Under the pieces are notes generated by a model. That model saw nothing but the letters and a program-made list of their open reading frames with translations. It searched no databases and had not been told where the DNA came from. A program made the translations under genes and the position numbers. A stretch of DNA of 64,000 nucleotides, from assembly GCF_037975245.1 (NCBI RefSeq), contig NC_092566.1, positions 498,001-562,000 of the forward strand, given 5' to 3'. This document shows, piece by piece, positions 50,227-62,520 of this stretch (its first letter is position 1; every line of letters begins with the position of its first letter). The stretch is from Apostichopus japonicus (taxonomy: Eukaryota > Echinodermata > Holothuroidea > Aspidochirotida > Stichopodidae).

Positions 50227-52659
50227 CTTCTATATGCAACTGGCATTACAAAGTAATAGCCTATATTTAAATTAAGTATTTACAGGCGTAATCCGTAGGT
50301 CTATCTGCCAATCTCATGGAATTCAACGATACATTGTTTTCAGCGCCCATGTTGAATGAAGTCCCTCATAAGTCAGAGGTGATATATATGTACTAATGTG
50401 AGTGGTTAAGGATCATATATCCCTCTTCCCTTTCGATATGAGATGAATGTAGCCTAACGCAATGGATGTGTGCAGTCCATGAGCCTATATTTAAAGAATA
50501 CGGCATGCTGTAGAAAAGCACGACGTCTATGCACAGCCTACATCATCAAACCAACGTTCGGGTCACCGAACGCGGCGCAGAGCGTTGTCGTTATCAAAAT
50601 GATAAATTCTTTCAAAAATTACAATAATAATGCGTTTACCGGTAATTCATTCTGTGGCTAGAAATGGCATTGTGTTTATCAACATTATAAACTTCATCTT
50701 TTAGGAATAAAGGAAATCGTGCTCCTTCACCAAATATTATGGTCACTTGCGATGTTTAAAACTGTTCGGAAAAAAGGTTGAAATCCTCATGAACTGGATC
50801 TAAAATGCTCAAATACTTAACTTTTACTGTGGGTATTTCAGTAGTTTATGATAAAGCAAAATGTTACATCAATTGATCTACAGCGGCATGGAGCGCCAGA
50901 TCGGGATTGAGGGACATTTAAGTCATCGCCACACTTCACCATTTAAAAAGACTTCATAACTTTATAGTATACATTCATGGGCATAACAAAATATCTGGTG
51001 GGCGGTACACATACCTCCGGGCCCTCTGACTGATCGCGAGGCGTTTGGCTATAGCCCCACTTGAGCTGAAAACCCTGAGGAAACGTACTGAAATAGTCAC
51101 GATCCCCTCCCCACCACCATTATCCCCTAATTCCATCCATTCTCCGGTACTCCATAAACTCCCATTTATCCATCCGTCCCTACCCCCTCCCACAATACAT
51201 CATTCCCCAATTAATCCACTTCCCATTTCACCCCCCCCCCCATTCCGCCCTCCCCCTGCCCTCCCCTTGTAATCGATGCTTGCGCTGACATAGTCAACGC
51301 ACTTTCTTTACTAATGTCAATTTTTGGTCGGACCTACAGAGAGAGTGGAATGCTCCATCCATGGTTAGTCGAGCAGTCCAGAAGGTCAGTTCTGGAGGTG
51401 ACAACGTGACAAGTTGCGTAATCTTACCCACCCACCCGACTCCCTCCACGCACACACACGTGCGCGCGCGCTCACGTGTCATTATGTAGTTCAAGAGTAT
51501 GTTGATGTCTTTATAACAAGTGCGAAATCAGTTGATAGGTTCATGGAGGGGCAGTCTGTTTTTACCTCCATGAAGGATCCACACCCATCGAGTCGCCCAG
51601 CGATATTATTATCTTACGCCATAGTGAGCTGCGAACGTTATTACTGCCCTATCTTTACTTGAAGATTGAAACACGAGATGATATAGAAATATGATATAAA
51701 TACAAAGATACAGACGGAACAAAACACACACAATGTCACACTGAAGATGGAATAATTTTTAGTTTTAAGAGATGCGGTCACGTGATGTGGTGGGACACGT
51801 GGGGGGGGGGGGTCACATACAACTGTCTCCGTCTGGATGGTGGTTGGAACTCACATTTACAATCAACTGGGAAAAACGTGACTAATTTGTTTCCGTAATG
51901 GGAGACAATGAAGGTATAATGGCATGGTGTGGTGGCATGATTGCCTATAACAACAGTCATGATTTAAAACGACCTACCTTTATATAAACGTATTTCATCC
52001 AAATTGTAGGTACCTTTAGTTGCCTCTTTCAAAACCGTGTGTGATGTGTGACACGTTGTCCTTGAAACACTCAGCCTCAGAGGTACGATATCCAACTGCC
52101 CAATATAGATCACTTCCAGACAGTTACTATTGCTATCAAAGCCCGAAGAATAAGAAACTTTGCAGGCAAACTTTAACCGATCGTTTACTTTGCAACCATG
52201 AATTCAAATTTCTAGGAGTCACTGGACGAATTGACTAGCTTCATGCCTTTGTCCTGAATAATACAACGTATGTTGAAAATATCACAATTCGTTAACGACT
52301 ACGTAAAGTTGAGCCGATATGCTTTCCCAAACCGTCGCAATTTCATCCCAGGAGAGGCTTCTCGATGGCAAAAATAAGCCTCAAATGACGCACTTGACAA
52401 GAATTTCGTTCAAACGCTCGCGCGGCATTAACGCAACCACTGTTGTTATGGATAACTGCAGACGATAATGCTGTAGACAGGCGGGAACTGTAATCACCAA
52501 AGCTGGCGGTAGAGATGAAAGAATAGCGAAAAGTGTTGCCGATTTACAGTCAATAAACAAAAATCATATTGTGTAAATGAACGGCTCTACAGTGGTTTCG
52601 GCTCAGGGTTATACTTCAGGGTAATACTTCAGTGAACTCTGCCAAAGGCGGCCTGTTCA
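50227..52659. other. Non-coding
   Basis: Includes a C-rich stretch at about 51100-51270, a G-run at 51799-51812 and a 13-bp direct repeat (AGGGT.ATACTTC) at about 52606-52632. No gene recognised. Confidence 0.5.
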
Positions 52660-52830
52660 CTTATTTATTTATTTAACTTTATTTTGAGAGGGTAACTCGT
52701 TTAGCCGAAGCTAATCTTCCACGAGGCCCTCGTACAATACAAAAATAGATAAATATCAAGTAAAATATATAAGTATAAAACTAAAATGTTGCAAATTAAA
52801 AAATGCTAAATGAAGTATGAAATTATGAAT
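52660..52830 (-). mobile_element. 3' end of a non-LTR retrotransposon (LINE), 5'-truncated
   Basis: On the minus strand: TTTTTGTATTGTACGAGGGC, CTCGTGGAAGATTAGCTTCG, GCTAAACGAGTTACCCTCTC, AAAATAAAGTT and a (TAAA)n tail. This is the style of 3' UTR seen in LINEs of marine invertebrates, and the simple A/T-rich tail marks the insertion end. The left limit on the minus strand is uncertain; no RT coding sequence remains. Confidence 0.6.
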
Positions 52831-55597
52831 GAGTATAAACTTACGTCAGGGTAATGAGCCTCCACTCTACGATTATTCATTATTTTCAGGTTTTTTGATA
52901 GGTTATTAAAAGTACTCACAATGTTTCGACACCTGTAGTACCAAAGCAAGTTGAGTTGAGCTAATCAAGATGGTGTTACAGTGAAAGCGGAAAGTGTTAG
53001 GTAAATGGTACGGAAGCTATTAACATGCAGCATATCAAGAGAGAATTGATGTAAAGTATATGTTATACAGTAGTGTATACGTAATTTTGTATATCAGTAT
53101 GTAGGTTCTGCAGGCACACTAAGGATCATATCGCATGCCCGCAGGATAAATATTTACCTGGTTTTATATATCCAACAAGGTCTGCCAAATATTGGCCTCC
53201 TCTCGATCCTTACTAAAACACTACCCCTCAACGTGTCCGGTCATAGGGACCATTAACTCCGACTCACTCTTCTGCACAACCCATAAAGTCAAGTTGATTA
53301 ATTAAACAAAGTGATCCTTATGATGATCTATTCATATGAGGGTAAATTGAATACATGCATTGTGAAGTAATGGCAGTAAATTATTAAAATTCTGTAAAGT
53401 TAGTAATATGACCAACATCATGATAACTATACTTACCAATGTCGACATATCGACAAGGAGTCTGCATAATGAGTGCCATGATGATTTTGTCTACCCTATA
53501 CCCTGTTTATGCATGGTGGGATGAGGGAGGGCCGGGGAGATTATTGCGCATTAACTCTTACCATGGAGGTCATGTTTGTGGAGGCGCCATTGCAAGAATG
53601 TAGCAAGAATGACCAGTTTACTCGTGATTACAAATCTCTTCAGTTCCACATTTTAATTTTTTTTCATTATACACAATAACACTCTTAATTTTTGAGGTTT
53701 CATTGACCTGTCATGGTCAATGATGACATAACAAAGGATTCCAGTTTCGATGTTTGTTAATTAAGAATCGAGATCCACCGCCAGGTATTCCTTCTGTATC
53801 TACCTATTGGACTGAAGTCCATCAGTTACCATGGTAATCAATTCAAATGAGAAAACTGTATCAAAGCCGATATGTTTTTACCCATGTTCCACATTGATTC
53901 AATTGGTAGGATTGCTCTCCCAAGCCCCCCCCCCCCGCCCCCCGCCCCATCCTCCTGCTTCCATATATCGGTATGTGTTTATCAGCTAAGCTGCGGACGA
54001 CGACGCAAAGTTGGGTCGTAGCAAATATAGTAGGTCATGAGAAATGTCCACAAAAGATCGTCAAATTAGCGAATGAGTTCAAACTTAGTATATAACATGA
54101 AGTGCAAATGCACATAATATAAAAGGTTATTTGTGGTTCAGCTTGATATCGTCTGATCCATCAAGGTGGGTCGCGGAATAACACATGATGCAAAGTTTAC
54201 TTTCTGGGTCACCGATGAAACTGCGGATCATAACGGAGGACCTTATTATAAGTGTTTTAGCCTTTTATGGTCCAGTGGTTGACTGGCCCTCAGTAGTCTG
54301 GACTATATATGATTGCTATGGGATTCTATTCCGTTCCAGTTTAAATCCCTCCTGATGCCAGCTTCGTACTCCTATATCTAACTTAACTTCACTTATAAAT
54401 ATCATAAATTCCACTATCTTATAGTATATATCTTATTATGAATTCTAATATTATTTTGTCATGTGAGAGAGAATCTCTCAGACCCCAAGGGGTGACTTTC
54501 CATACGCGCCTGAGTATTTTTCGTTCCTTAAATTATTTATGATTTCTACTTCAATATTTGGTCACGTTTTCCGTCTTCTTCTTCTTTTTCTTCTTCTTCT
54601 TCAGCTCCTTCACGAGACTGTCTCTAGACCTGCAGTGCGAAACACATAGACATGACTTTAACATGTGACAAAAATAAATTGCTTAACAATTTGTTCATTT
54701 TAAACTATATTTCAGTAGTTAAATCGGCAACCCGCCTCAGTTTAGCGTTATATTACGTTCGCTGTAAAAGTGTCAACGGACTAGGATTGAGGCCGACGGG
54801 AGAGCGTGCCTTTGAGCAAAGATAACATTGAACGCTTAAATGGGTTGTAGATCATTAAAGGAGTAATAAGACTATAAACTGGTGGCAGGGGTTGATGTGA
54901 TCTTATAGTATATAACATTACTGTCACGTCTCTTTATTGGGCGCCAAGAAAGGATAAAATAGATAATGGAGAAGAACAGTTCGAACTGGTAAAGACTTTC
55001 GCACTTTTTAAAACTGGACGAGAGTGTTGCCCCTTTTTTACTTAATAACACCTATAAATGAAAGGGTGGCACTTTGACCGAACAGTAAAAGAATACGTCA
55101 GAGGGTATAATACTAGGCCTGTACCACGTACTGCAGTGTGTTCTGTTAAAGACCACTTGTAGTTGAAAACATCTGTATTGCCCTCAAAATTTATGCATGA
55201 CAAAATAAGCAAATATTTTGAAAGGGTTTGCTCAGTCGGGGGCTATTTCTGAATCAAAATTGATACCAGACTCTGCCGTAACGCGTATAGACGTTTGTCA
55301 AGTATATTATTACAGTGTAATATGTAGCTTAATCTCATAACGAATGAATATTATAGTTACACGTAAAGAATCCCTCATCATTCGTTCTTTTTGTTCTGAC
55401 TGAGGAAAGGTTGTTTTTGTTTTCGAGGGTCGAAGGGCTGGGATAGAGTGGGTGGAGGAAGTTGCTTAGATGTAAGCACTAATTAGTGGCGGGGGGTGGC
55501 TTTGGAGGGAGGAAGAGGGAAATATTATCTTCTGTTTCAATACTCTGTAGTACTGTAAGGTAGTTAGGTGTGATGTGTTGCAGGTATAGGCTATGTA
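52831..55597. other. Non-coding
   Basis: A C-run at about 53926-53945 and CTT repeats at about 54572-54603 are present. No gene recognised. Confidence 0.5.
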
Positions 55598-55666
55598 TGT
55601 GTTGAAGGCATATGTTTCTATGTGTTGGAGGTATATGTTTCTATGTGTTGAAGGTATATGTTTCTA
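55598..55666. repeat. 23-bp tandem repeat, three copies
   Basis: TGTGTTGAAGG.ATATGTTTCTA occurs at 55598, 55621 and 55644. Confidence 0.95.
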
Positions 55667-56001
55667 TATACAGCATGAATGATGTCACGATACAACCCCT
55701 AGGTAACCTTGACATGTGATCATATGCACATTTCTCCTTATAGACATATAGGCTACCATGTGACAGCACCGTCACAGGCTCGTCTGAAATCACTGCTCAC
55801 TCTTTATTTCAGATGATCCGGTTTCTTTCTTCTTAATTTTCACCAGCTATGTTTACAGCCCTCTTCTTGTAAATAAGTATAATGCGTTGAACTAAATTCA
55901 ACCCCCTGAAAAGAGAAAGAGAGAGAGAGAAAACCCAGAGATGAAGATATAAACGACTTAGTGTATTAGAATTAACACAACTTTACAGATTTCCCAATAG
56001 T

Positions 56002-56312
56002 ATTAATATTGAGGATTTATAAAGCGCAGACATATCCACCGATAACGGTGCTCAAGGCGCATCACAATATTACCCTGGTCAACGATAACCTGTCAAATAT
56101 AGAGACAACTCCCTCCACGTGGCAGCAGCTAAACAGCGCCCAGCTGACAGTTTTATCTCACAGGTCCCCATTTATACACCTGGGGGAAGAGAGGCAATGG
56201 AGATGAAGTGCCTTGCCCAAGGACACAACGCAATGATCTGGCCAGGACTCGAACCTGCAATCCTTAGATCACAAGTCCACTGCCTTAACCACTTGACCAC
56301 AACGCTCTCACA
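56002..56312 (-). mobile_element. tRNA-derived SINE, nearly full length
   Basis: Read on the minus strand it starts GAGAGCGTTGTGGTCAAGTG (A box GTGGTCAAGTGG), has a B box GGTTCGAGTCC, then GTGTCCTTGGGCAAGGCACT and ends GCGCTTTATAAATCCTCAAT. The CTTGGGCAAGGCACTT body is common to several animal SINE families, so the type is clear but the family name is not assigned. Frames at 56009-56409 are by-products. Confidence 0.8.
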
Positions 56313-56729
56313 ATCCCTTCCCACAGCATCTTTCCTGCAAACTCACCCCTCCTCTGTTATTTTCGATAACAGACCGAAGTACTATCTGTCCTTTCGTTCG
56401 TGGAACTAAGTTTTTACAATCATACGTACAAGTTAAATGTAAACATGTGTAGTAACTTTATTTGGGAATCAACTTAACTGCGCAGTTTAATAGAGGGAGC
56501 TGTAACCGAGCGACATCCTGCAGGGCCATGCGGCAATTCATGGTGTCCGGCTCATGATGTCATCATGATGGTTTGTAGTGATATATGGCTGGTGTTCGTG
56601 AACGCAACTAAGATGATGGTCCATGATAATATTCAACCATGCATTTTAGACGTTCACATGTTGTTATTATACATTCAGATTAGCTAATGTACATTTTGTG
56701 TGTGTGAGCACGGTACTGAACATTATACC

Positions 56730-56755
56730 AGGGAGTTGTTCCATAACAACTCCCT
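56730..56755. repeat. 11-bp perfect hairpin
   Basis: AGGGAGTTGTT, loop CCAT, AACAACTCCCT. No T-run follows. Function unknown. Confidence 0.85.
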
Positions 56756-57089
56756 GATTATACCCAATAGCTTCCTGCATAACAGCATTGACTGGCAGTG
56801 AAAAAAAAAGATATTGTAACTTAAGTTAACATGTTTTATAGCAAAGGAGCGCGACTTTCTGCTTTAATTTTTATCACCATGATTAACGATCGGGTGCTAT
56901 GCGCATGCGCATGGCTCGAAACGATCGCCTCTATCATACAGCTGCACTCTTAAAACACCTGGGTCATATTCATGACCCAAACGCAGGGTCGATGGTCTTA
57001 TAACCCAATTTGGGTTGTACCATACACTAAGCTGACCTAATGCTAAGTCCGAAACTGACTTTCAACAACGAGTCAAAATAATATTGCAC

Positions 57090-57250
57090 TATGATTGGTC
57101 AACATTATAGGAATATGAGTGCATCATTTCAGATCAGCCAATTAACGAACACACATTGACCGTCTGATAATATTGGCCCTGCGCGCGCGCCATAGACAAC
57201 TTGGCTGTAGGACAAGTTTGCTGACAGAGCGAACATGATCAGAAGCACAG
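57090..57250 (+). promoter_or_regulatory. Promoter-like region upstream of the SAM exon
   Basis: ATTGG at 57094-57098 and CCAAT at 57138-57142 are CCAAT boxes in both orientations, 44 bp apart. A GCGCGCGCGC stretch follows at about 57181-57190, and the first exon ATG is at 57251. There is no TATA box in a proper position. This fits a CCAAT-type promoter, but no transcript evidence exists. Confidence 0.35.
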
Positions 57251-57317
57251 ATGGATTCGTTTGTGAAAGATAAATTAGAAGAATGGGGCTTGATGGAATG
57301 AGCTTATTCATTCCAAG
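57251..57317 (+). pseudogene. Exon-like piece 1: start of a SAM domain
   Basis: ATG at 57251; in-frame TGA at 57299-57301. Another frame continues GAGCTTATTCATTCCAAG, reading ELIHSK, which is what a SAM domain should have next, so a small indel near 57297 is likely. The donor is AAG/GTATGG at 57318. Confidence 0.55.
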
Positions 57318-57344
57318 GTATGGTATCATGTGCAAATATCTTTT

Positions 57345-58700
57345 TTTATATGTAATTAAATTTCAAGAAATGCTGACGTAGCATACGAAGACATAACGTA
57401 AGGCTAAGTCGGTGACTGAATTCGTAGTCGTACTAGCCTACGGCCTAACGTTAAGCCATAACATAGGCTAGGCCTAACGTAGGCATGGCCTGTAAACATT
57501 ACACTATCTGGTTAGGCTAAGTAGTTTCTTTAAAATATTGAGATTATGTATATATGTACGAAACCTCTACTAGGCTTTAGTATCCGGTATACAAATCCAC
57601 AATCCTGATATGAATATTAGGCCCCTAATGGTTGAAATTGTAAAATATGGAGCTAATTTACAGAAAGTTCTGTCCAAGTTGTTAAACGGACCCGTTTAGC
57701 CTAGTCGCTGCCAGTTAGCCTACGTACAAAAAATGCAAAGTTTTCGATAGGACTAAGAAGTAAGATGTCAATAATCCTATAGGGCCTAGGCCTATTACTA
57801 CCGTTAGGATCGCCCGTGGATAGACCCATGGACTTGCACGGAGACCAAACATTATTCCATATTCTTACATTTGCCGAACTGTATATTTAAAATAAATATG
57901 ACGATGCACAAAGTTCTGCATAAGTAAGCATTGTTGACGATGCATAATTAAGCATTGTTGTGCCAAGTTTGATGAGTAAATATGATTAGGCCCCTAGGCT
58001 AGGCCTATTTGCGATCATGAGGATGACGGCTAGATTTGGACAGGCTAATGGGGTTTTTTTTTTTGTACACATCGGGGCAGCTACTGTAGTGTGAAGCATT
58101 TAGCCTAACGTTAGGCCTAGGCCCTACTGCGTAAAGTGTTATAGGTCTAACGTTAGATATGGAACAAGCACCTGTGAACAAGAGTTTTTACCAGAATTTT
58201 AGGGTTAGGCCTAAATAACAAAAATAGCTTAGTCCTAGTTAAATAGCTAATATTACATCTGATTAAGCAGTAAGTGTACTAACATACTGTAGCTTATCTG
58301 ACTTCCGAACGAAAGGCAAAGAAGACCAAAAAAGAGGCAGAACTTGGAATAAATTTACAACAGTTTCATTTGAAAATTTCTTGGCAATGAAAATTTTGAA
58401 TTATCATACAAAATAACATTTAGGCCTAGCCTAGAATGTTATAGGCCTATGCTAGGTCTATTTGGTCAAGATGTGAAAAAACAGCCTGTTTTGCATATAT
58501 TATGGTTAAAAATAAGTAGGCCTAGCAGATCTTATTTGTTCATATCGCTTTTTGAGCACGTTGCTATACCGTAATATTGGAACGTATCGTTAGGTAGCCT
58601 AGGTGTATATGCAGTATTCGGGCACCTTATGATACCCTACGATAAATACTTGTATATAAATTCTACAAATTAAGTATGTACAGTTAAGCAGGGGCGGGGG
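57345..58700. other. First intron, rich in TAGGCCTA and CTAACGTTAG palindromes
   Basis: More than ten AGGCCTA-type words and several CCTAACGTTAGG-like words lie between about 57415 and 58620, for example 58101-58123. No exon for the rest of the SAM domain was found. A G-run lies at 58686-58699. Confidence 0.6.
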
Positions 58701-59180
58701 GGGGGGGGTGTTGTAACAAGTAAGTAGCACGGGGTGCCTGTAATTGTGCATTTTTCAGATAATTGCTTCAACATTCATTGAAAATATTCAGATTATGATG
58801 CCAGCACCAGACAAACCTCAATCTATATAGGGCCTGGCATAATCGTCAGGGTTCGAAATATGTGGTAGTTCAGTAGGCTGTAGCAGAGTGTAGCCCTAGA
58901 CAACCAAATATATGTCGGACTACCACAACTGTCAGAACACTTAGTAGCAGTAGTCCGATGGGCTACCAAAATTTCCCAATTTGAAGGCTTTTATCTGTGA
59001 TAAGTTGTTTTCACCCACACTAACAATGTGTAAATCTTTTCCATAGCAATACTGTATATTGTATAAATCATGAATCATCATTGTGTAAAAAATTATACAG
59101 GAAAAAATCTTCACAGTCCAAGTCTGGGCACAAAAAAATGCTTTCTGTGCAGATTTGTCACATATTTCATCCTTTTTCAG

Positions 59181-59337
59181 ATTAATCTTGACTTTGAAGT
59201 CATCAAGCCAAAGTGTGGGGACAAATTGTTCCTGTTATGGACACCTGCACTCGCTAGAAACCTACTGCATTATGCTGACAAGCAAAATGGTTGGTCTTGA
59301 CACCTGGGGATTAATCAAGACAGCAGTCAACTATCAG
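59181..59337 (+). pseudogene. Exon-like piece 2
   Basis: Acceptor CCTTTTTCAG at 59171-59180, donor CAG/GTAACT at 59338. The frame starting ATT at 59181 reads INLDFEVIKPKCGDKLFLLW and stays open but for TGA at 59298-59300, which could be a decayed CGA. It leaves one base that fits the phase of the next piece. Confidence 0.5.
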
Positions 59338-59949
59338 GTAACTAAGGTGCAATAACTTAACCTAGGTAAAATGCATGTGAACTGTTTTCATGTGACACTG
59401 CCAGTGATGTGTCACTGGGCCCCGGTTGAGCTTCACCTCAGTCAGGGGAAATAATGAAAATGGTGTGTATTTGGAGGAGGGGGTCAGTCAGGGGATTAAG
59501 GTGGCCAGTCAGATAACAGAATAGTGTCAAGTATTATGTTTGATTGCCATGTGTCAGTACACAGTGTCTCAGGTCTGGCATGGGCACAACCCTGCACAGT
59601 CAACATAGATGACATCGGATTTGTTATAAGCTACAAATGTTTTCTATTCTCGCATCAGAATTCTGGTAATATTGTCTTGCTTCATCGACGAACATTCATT
59701 GGCCTGGCATCCACCCAACTTTGGATCACAATCAGAGATGCTGTTGAGAAATTGGTGGATTTGTAGAGCCGTCAGAGATCCTATCCACACTATATAATGC
59801 ATAATGTTCCACTGAAAACCTTTTTGTAACTGATATATCATCATATATTACCACAAATGTGTTAGCTTATAACACAGGCATAATCAGTGCCTCTATGAGT
59901 GTTAAGTCTGTGAATCTTTCCCCAAGGTTCTTATTTTCCCTCTTTACAG

Positions 59950-60080
59950 ATGATGAAGTATGCAACATTGCACTGCAGTGCATTCCATGCATCCTACTAA
60001 TTGGGTCACAGAAAGTGAAGGGCAAAGGAAAACGGGCTACAATTGAAGATGCCCTAACTTCATTTGTGGATTTGCAAAAG
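59950..60080 (+). pseudogene. Exon-like piece 3
   Basis: Acceptor CTCTTTACAG at 59940-59949, donor AAG/GTGAGC at 60081. It reads DEVCNIALQCIPCILLIGSQ and ends DALTSFVDLQK, both resembling SAMD3-like proteins upstream of the C-terminal region. Just downstream, 60083-60235 is also open in another frame (FEVEKFLLSDHRRLQVHLGK), and its exon status is unclear. Confidence 0.55.
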
Positions 60081-61055
60081 GTGAGCTGAAAGCTAAATTT
60101 GAAGTAGAAAAATTCCTTTTATCAGATCATCGTCGGTTACAGGTTCATCTAGGAAAATTGACAAACGATACAATTATGGATGAAACAGGCAAAGAGCTTG
60201 CCTTCTGTTCTCGAGCAGTGTACATCGATTGGTGAGACAAGACATTCATCAATTACAATCCCACCCTGCTCCTAGAACCACCATTTTATGTTCCCATCTG
60301 AAGGACATGAACGATGCATTCAGCCACTTTCCCAAGGGGAATGGTGGAAGGGGACTATCAAAGCATCGGTCACTAATGCTCTGCAGCTGTGCCAATCAAA
60401 TGCCCGAAGAACCTCACCACCCCCAGAAATTGTGAAAACATTACCCACAAGCAAGTTCTCACACAGACAACTGCACCAGGTTGCATTGTACAAACCCTAA
60501 ACCAAATTCATTACAGGTAGAGTTGTAACAATGATTCCTCATTCCAGTATACACATGATATATGAATACATATGTGTATATAAATGTGAATGCAGAATAT
60601 GTTGAGTGTGCAGTGGAAGAGTGTACAATCTAATTCACACCGATCGGATAGGACATTGCGGTATTCCAGGCAGTATGCTGGGATAGTATAATTGTCTTGT
60701 TAACTTTTGAACACTGTGTTTATCCAAAATCAATTGTCCAGGGTTCCTCGATGAGCCTCAAATTAACTTACAGAGGCCCGACAACTCTTTATATCTGAAT
60801 TAGTAAAAAAAACTTGTTTTCAGTACAATGCATAAAATACCTGGCATCTCTACAACCCTCTATGAAATTGTGGCACTATTCATCACTGAAGTTGTGAATG
60901 CTAAATATTGCACATCCTTAATCAAAACAAAGATTGCTTCTATCAATACCCCACCTTCTGGGGAGTACTACAATATATGATCCTTTCTATATGGAAGGCA
61001 GTATTTGAATAAATCTAAAATGTTTGCTTCCATAACCTTTTCTTTTTCATTTCAG

Positions 61056-61369
61056 ATTGGAACCAATTTTCTACACTACCTTGAAGGGGTGAAACAAAAG
61101 CAACCATTCGTTCTAGCTATTGGCATGGCAGGGTTATCCCGGAACAAACTTACATAATCATAGAGAGAGAAGCCATTCCACAGGAGTCGCTGCTTAATGC
61201 CATTGATTTATGTTTTAAGTGTTTTCATGTTTTTGATATGGATTATCAGTGGCAATCATACAACTCCCGGCAGTTCCTCCAGACTGTTGTATACGACATT
61301 GATGTACCTGGGAAAATGTCATTATCAGTTGTGTCATTGAAGACATATTTGAAAATCAAAATGAAGTAG
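61056..61369 (+). pseudogene. Exon-like piece 4: SAMD3-like C-terminal region
   Basis: Acceptor TTTTTCATTTCAG ends at 61055. The first frame reads IGTNFLHYLEGVKQKQPFVL and hits TAA at 61155-61157. The family-like part continues in a second frame (YIIIEREAIPQ... from 61151) to TAG at 61367-61369. A one-base indel between about 61125 and 61150 explains both. Confidence 0.6.
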
Positions 61370-62520
61370 GGCTGAAAATTTTCATACCTGGGTCCCATAT
61401 TCATGCTTCAAAAAGAACTTTCAACAAAGTTGAAGCAATAGTCGCACAGTGCAACACTAGAATTAACTTGTCAATGGATTCAACTGTCCATTACAATTCC
61501 TTTTTACATTACAGTTGAAAGAATTTGGACACAATTTTGTTCAATGCCGAGCAACCTTTATGATCATCTGAAGTTGTGTGATTTTAGTTGAAATCTCAAC
61601 TGTTAGTTGAATCACGTTTATTGGACCAAGGCATACTTGCCTCATATACAAAGCAAAGATATTTTTGTATTCTAAGAAGAATTGGCAAAACGTTTTCAGC
61701 CTGTATGATCATATTTGTTTTCATCTCATAAATTCCAGTTCCAAAGTTGCAGCTCACAAATTGGTTTGCTGTCATGAAATTTTAGAAGGAAATTATATGG
61801 ATTGTCCCAGTCCCAGTTATCTGCTCTAAATAAATTTCTTGGACTATTTTCAATTGAACGGCTCTTGGAATGCAGAAATCTGCGTATCCATTCTACACAT
61901 ATTTACATATACAATATTTACCTGTGCTGGGTTATGTACAACAGCAGTATAAATATTACACATAATATTTGGACTCATTACTTATAGGCTTGCCGCCGTT
62001 TAATGAAAGCCATGGATAAGTGTTTAAAGGGGGGGGGGGGAATCTTTCTTTACGAGGCCTAATTTAGTGAACATTTTCAAGCCTGACCATCCATCACCCT
62101 ATTTTTTACAAATGTGGCAACCATGTTTTGATTGTCATTTTCTTCTTTTGTTATTACATCTTAAGTAAGGCAAATACCTCCCCATGCGAGCTAGTCTATG
62201 CTTTAGCTGATAACTATCACTATGAAGACACACACATGTCTAGCTAGAAAGTGTTCGTTCATACATTCAGCAAATTGTATTTTATCCAAACAAGTCTAAT
62301 AAAATGTTGAAATTGTTTATGTAAAAATTGCAATGGGGTAAAAAAAATATTAAATCATTGGTAATGCTACAAACAATTCCTTCCTTTAGATCTTGTACTA
62401 TGGTACCATGTTAATGAAACATTCAGTTTTGTTGCAATTTTACATTTCAGTTCACTTTCTTTGAAGGAGTTATATCAATAAATTGCTCTGTCAAATGAAG
62501 CCTTTTGTATTTATGTATTT
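61370..62520. other. Non-coding between the gene remnant and the right terminus
   Basis: AT-rich. Possible AATAAA signals lie at about 61829 and 62477. A G-run lies at 62028-62041. No gene recognised. Confidence 0.5.

Larger units (their letters stand above)
57251..61369 (+). pseudogene. SAM-domain/SAMD3-like gene, split by introns and broken
   Basis: At least four exon-like pieces with proper splice borders: 57251-57317, 59181-59337, 59950-60080 and 61056-61369. Their phases agree (59337 leaves one base, 59950 supplies two; 60080 and 61056 are both phase 0), which is hard to get by chance. The first piece encodes MDSFVKDKLEEWGLME, a typical start of a SAM domain. The last contains IIIEREAIPQESLLNAIDLC, as in the C-terminal region of the multi-copy sterile alpha motif domain-containing protein 3-like family known from fish and invertebrates (my recollection of the family, not a search). 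The reading frame is broken three times: a frameshift after codon 16, TGA at 59298-59300, and a frameshift before 61151. The rest of the SAM domain and the middle exons were not found. Function in the family is unknown to me. Confidence 0.6.

Noticed and set aside
56009-56409. Two frames of 65 and 96 codons
   Set aside because: They lie on the antisense strand of a tRNA-derived SINE.
59524-59844. Open frames on both strands between exon-like pieces 2 and 3
   Set aside because: No proper splice borders in phase with the neighbours; likely intron.
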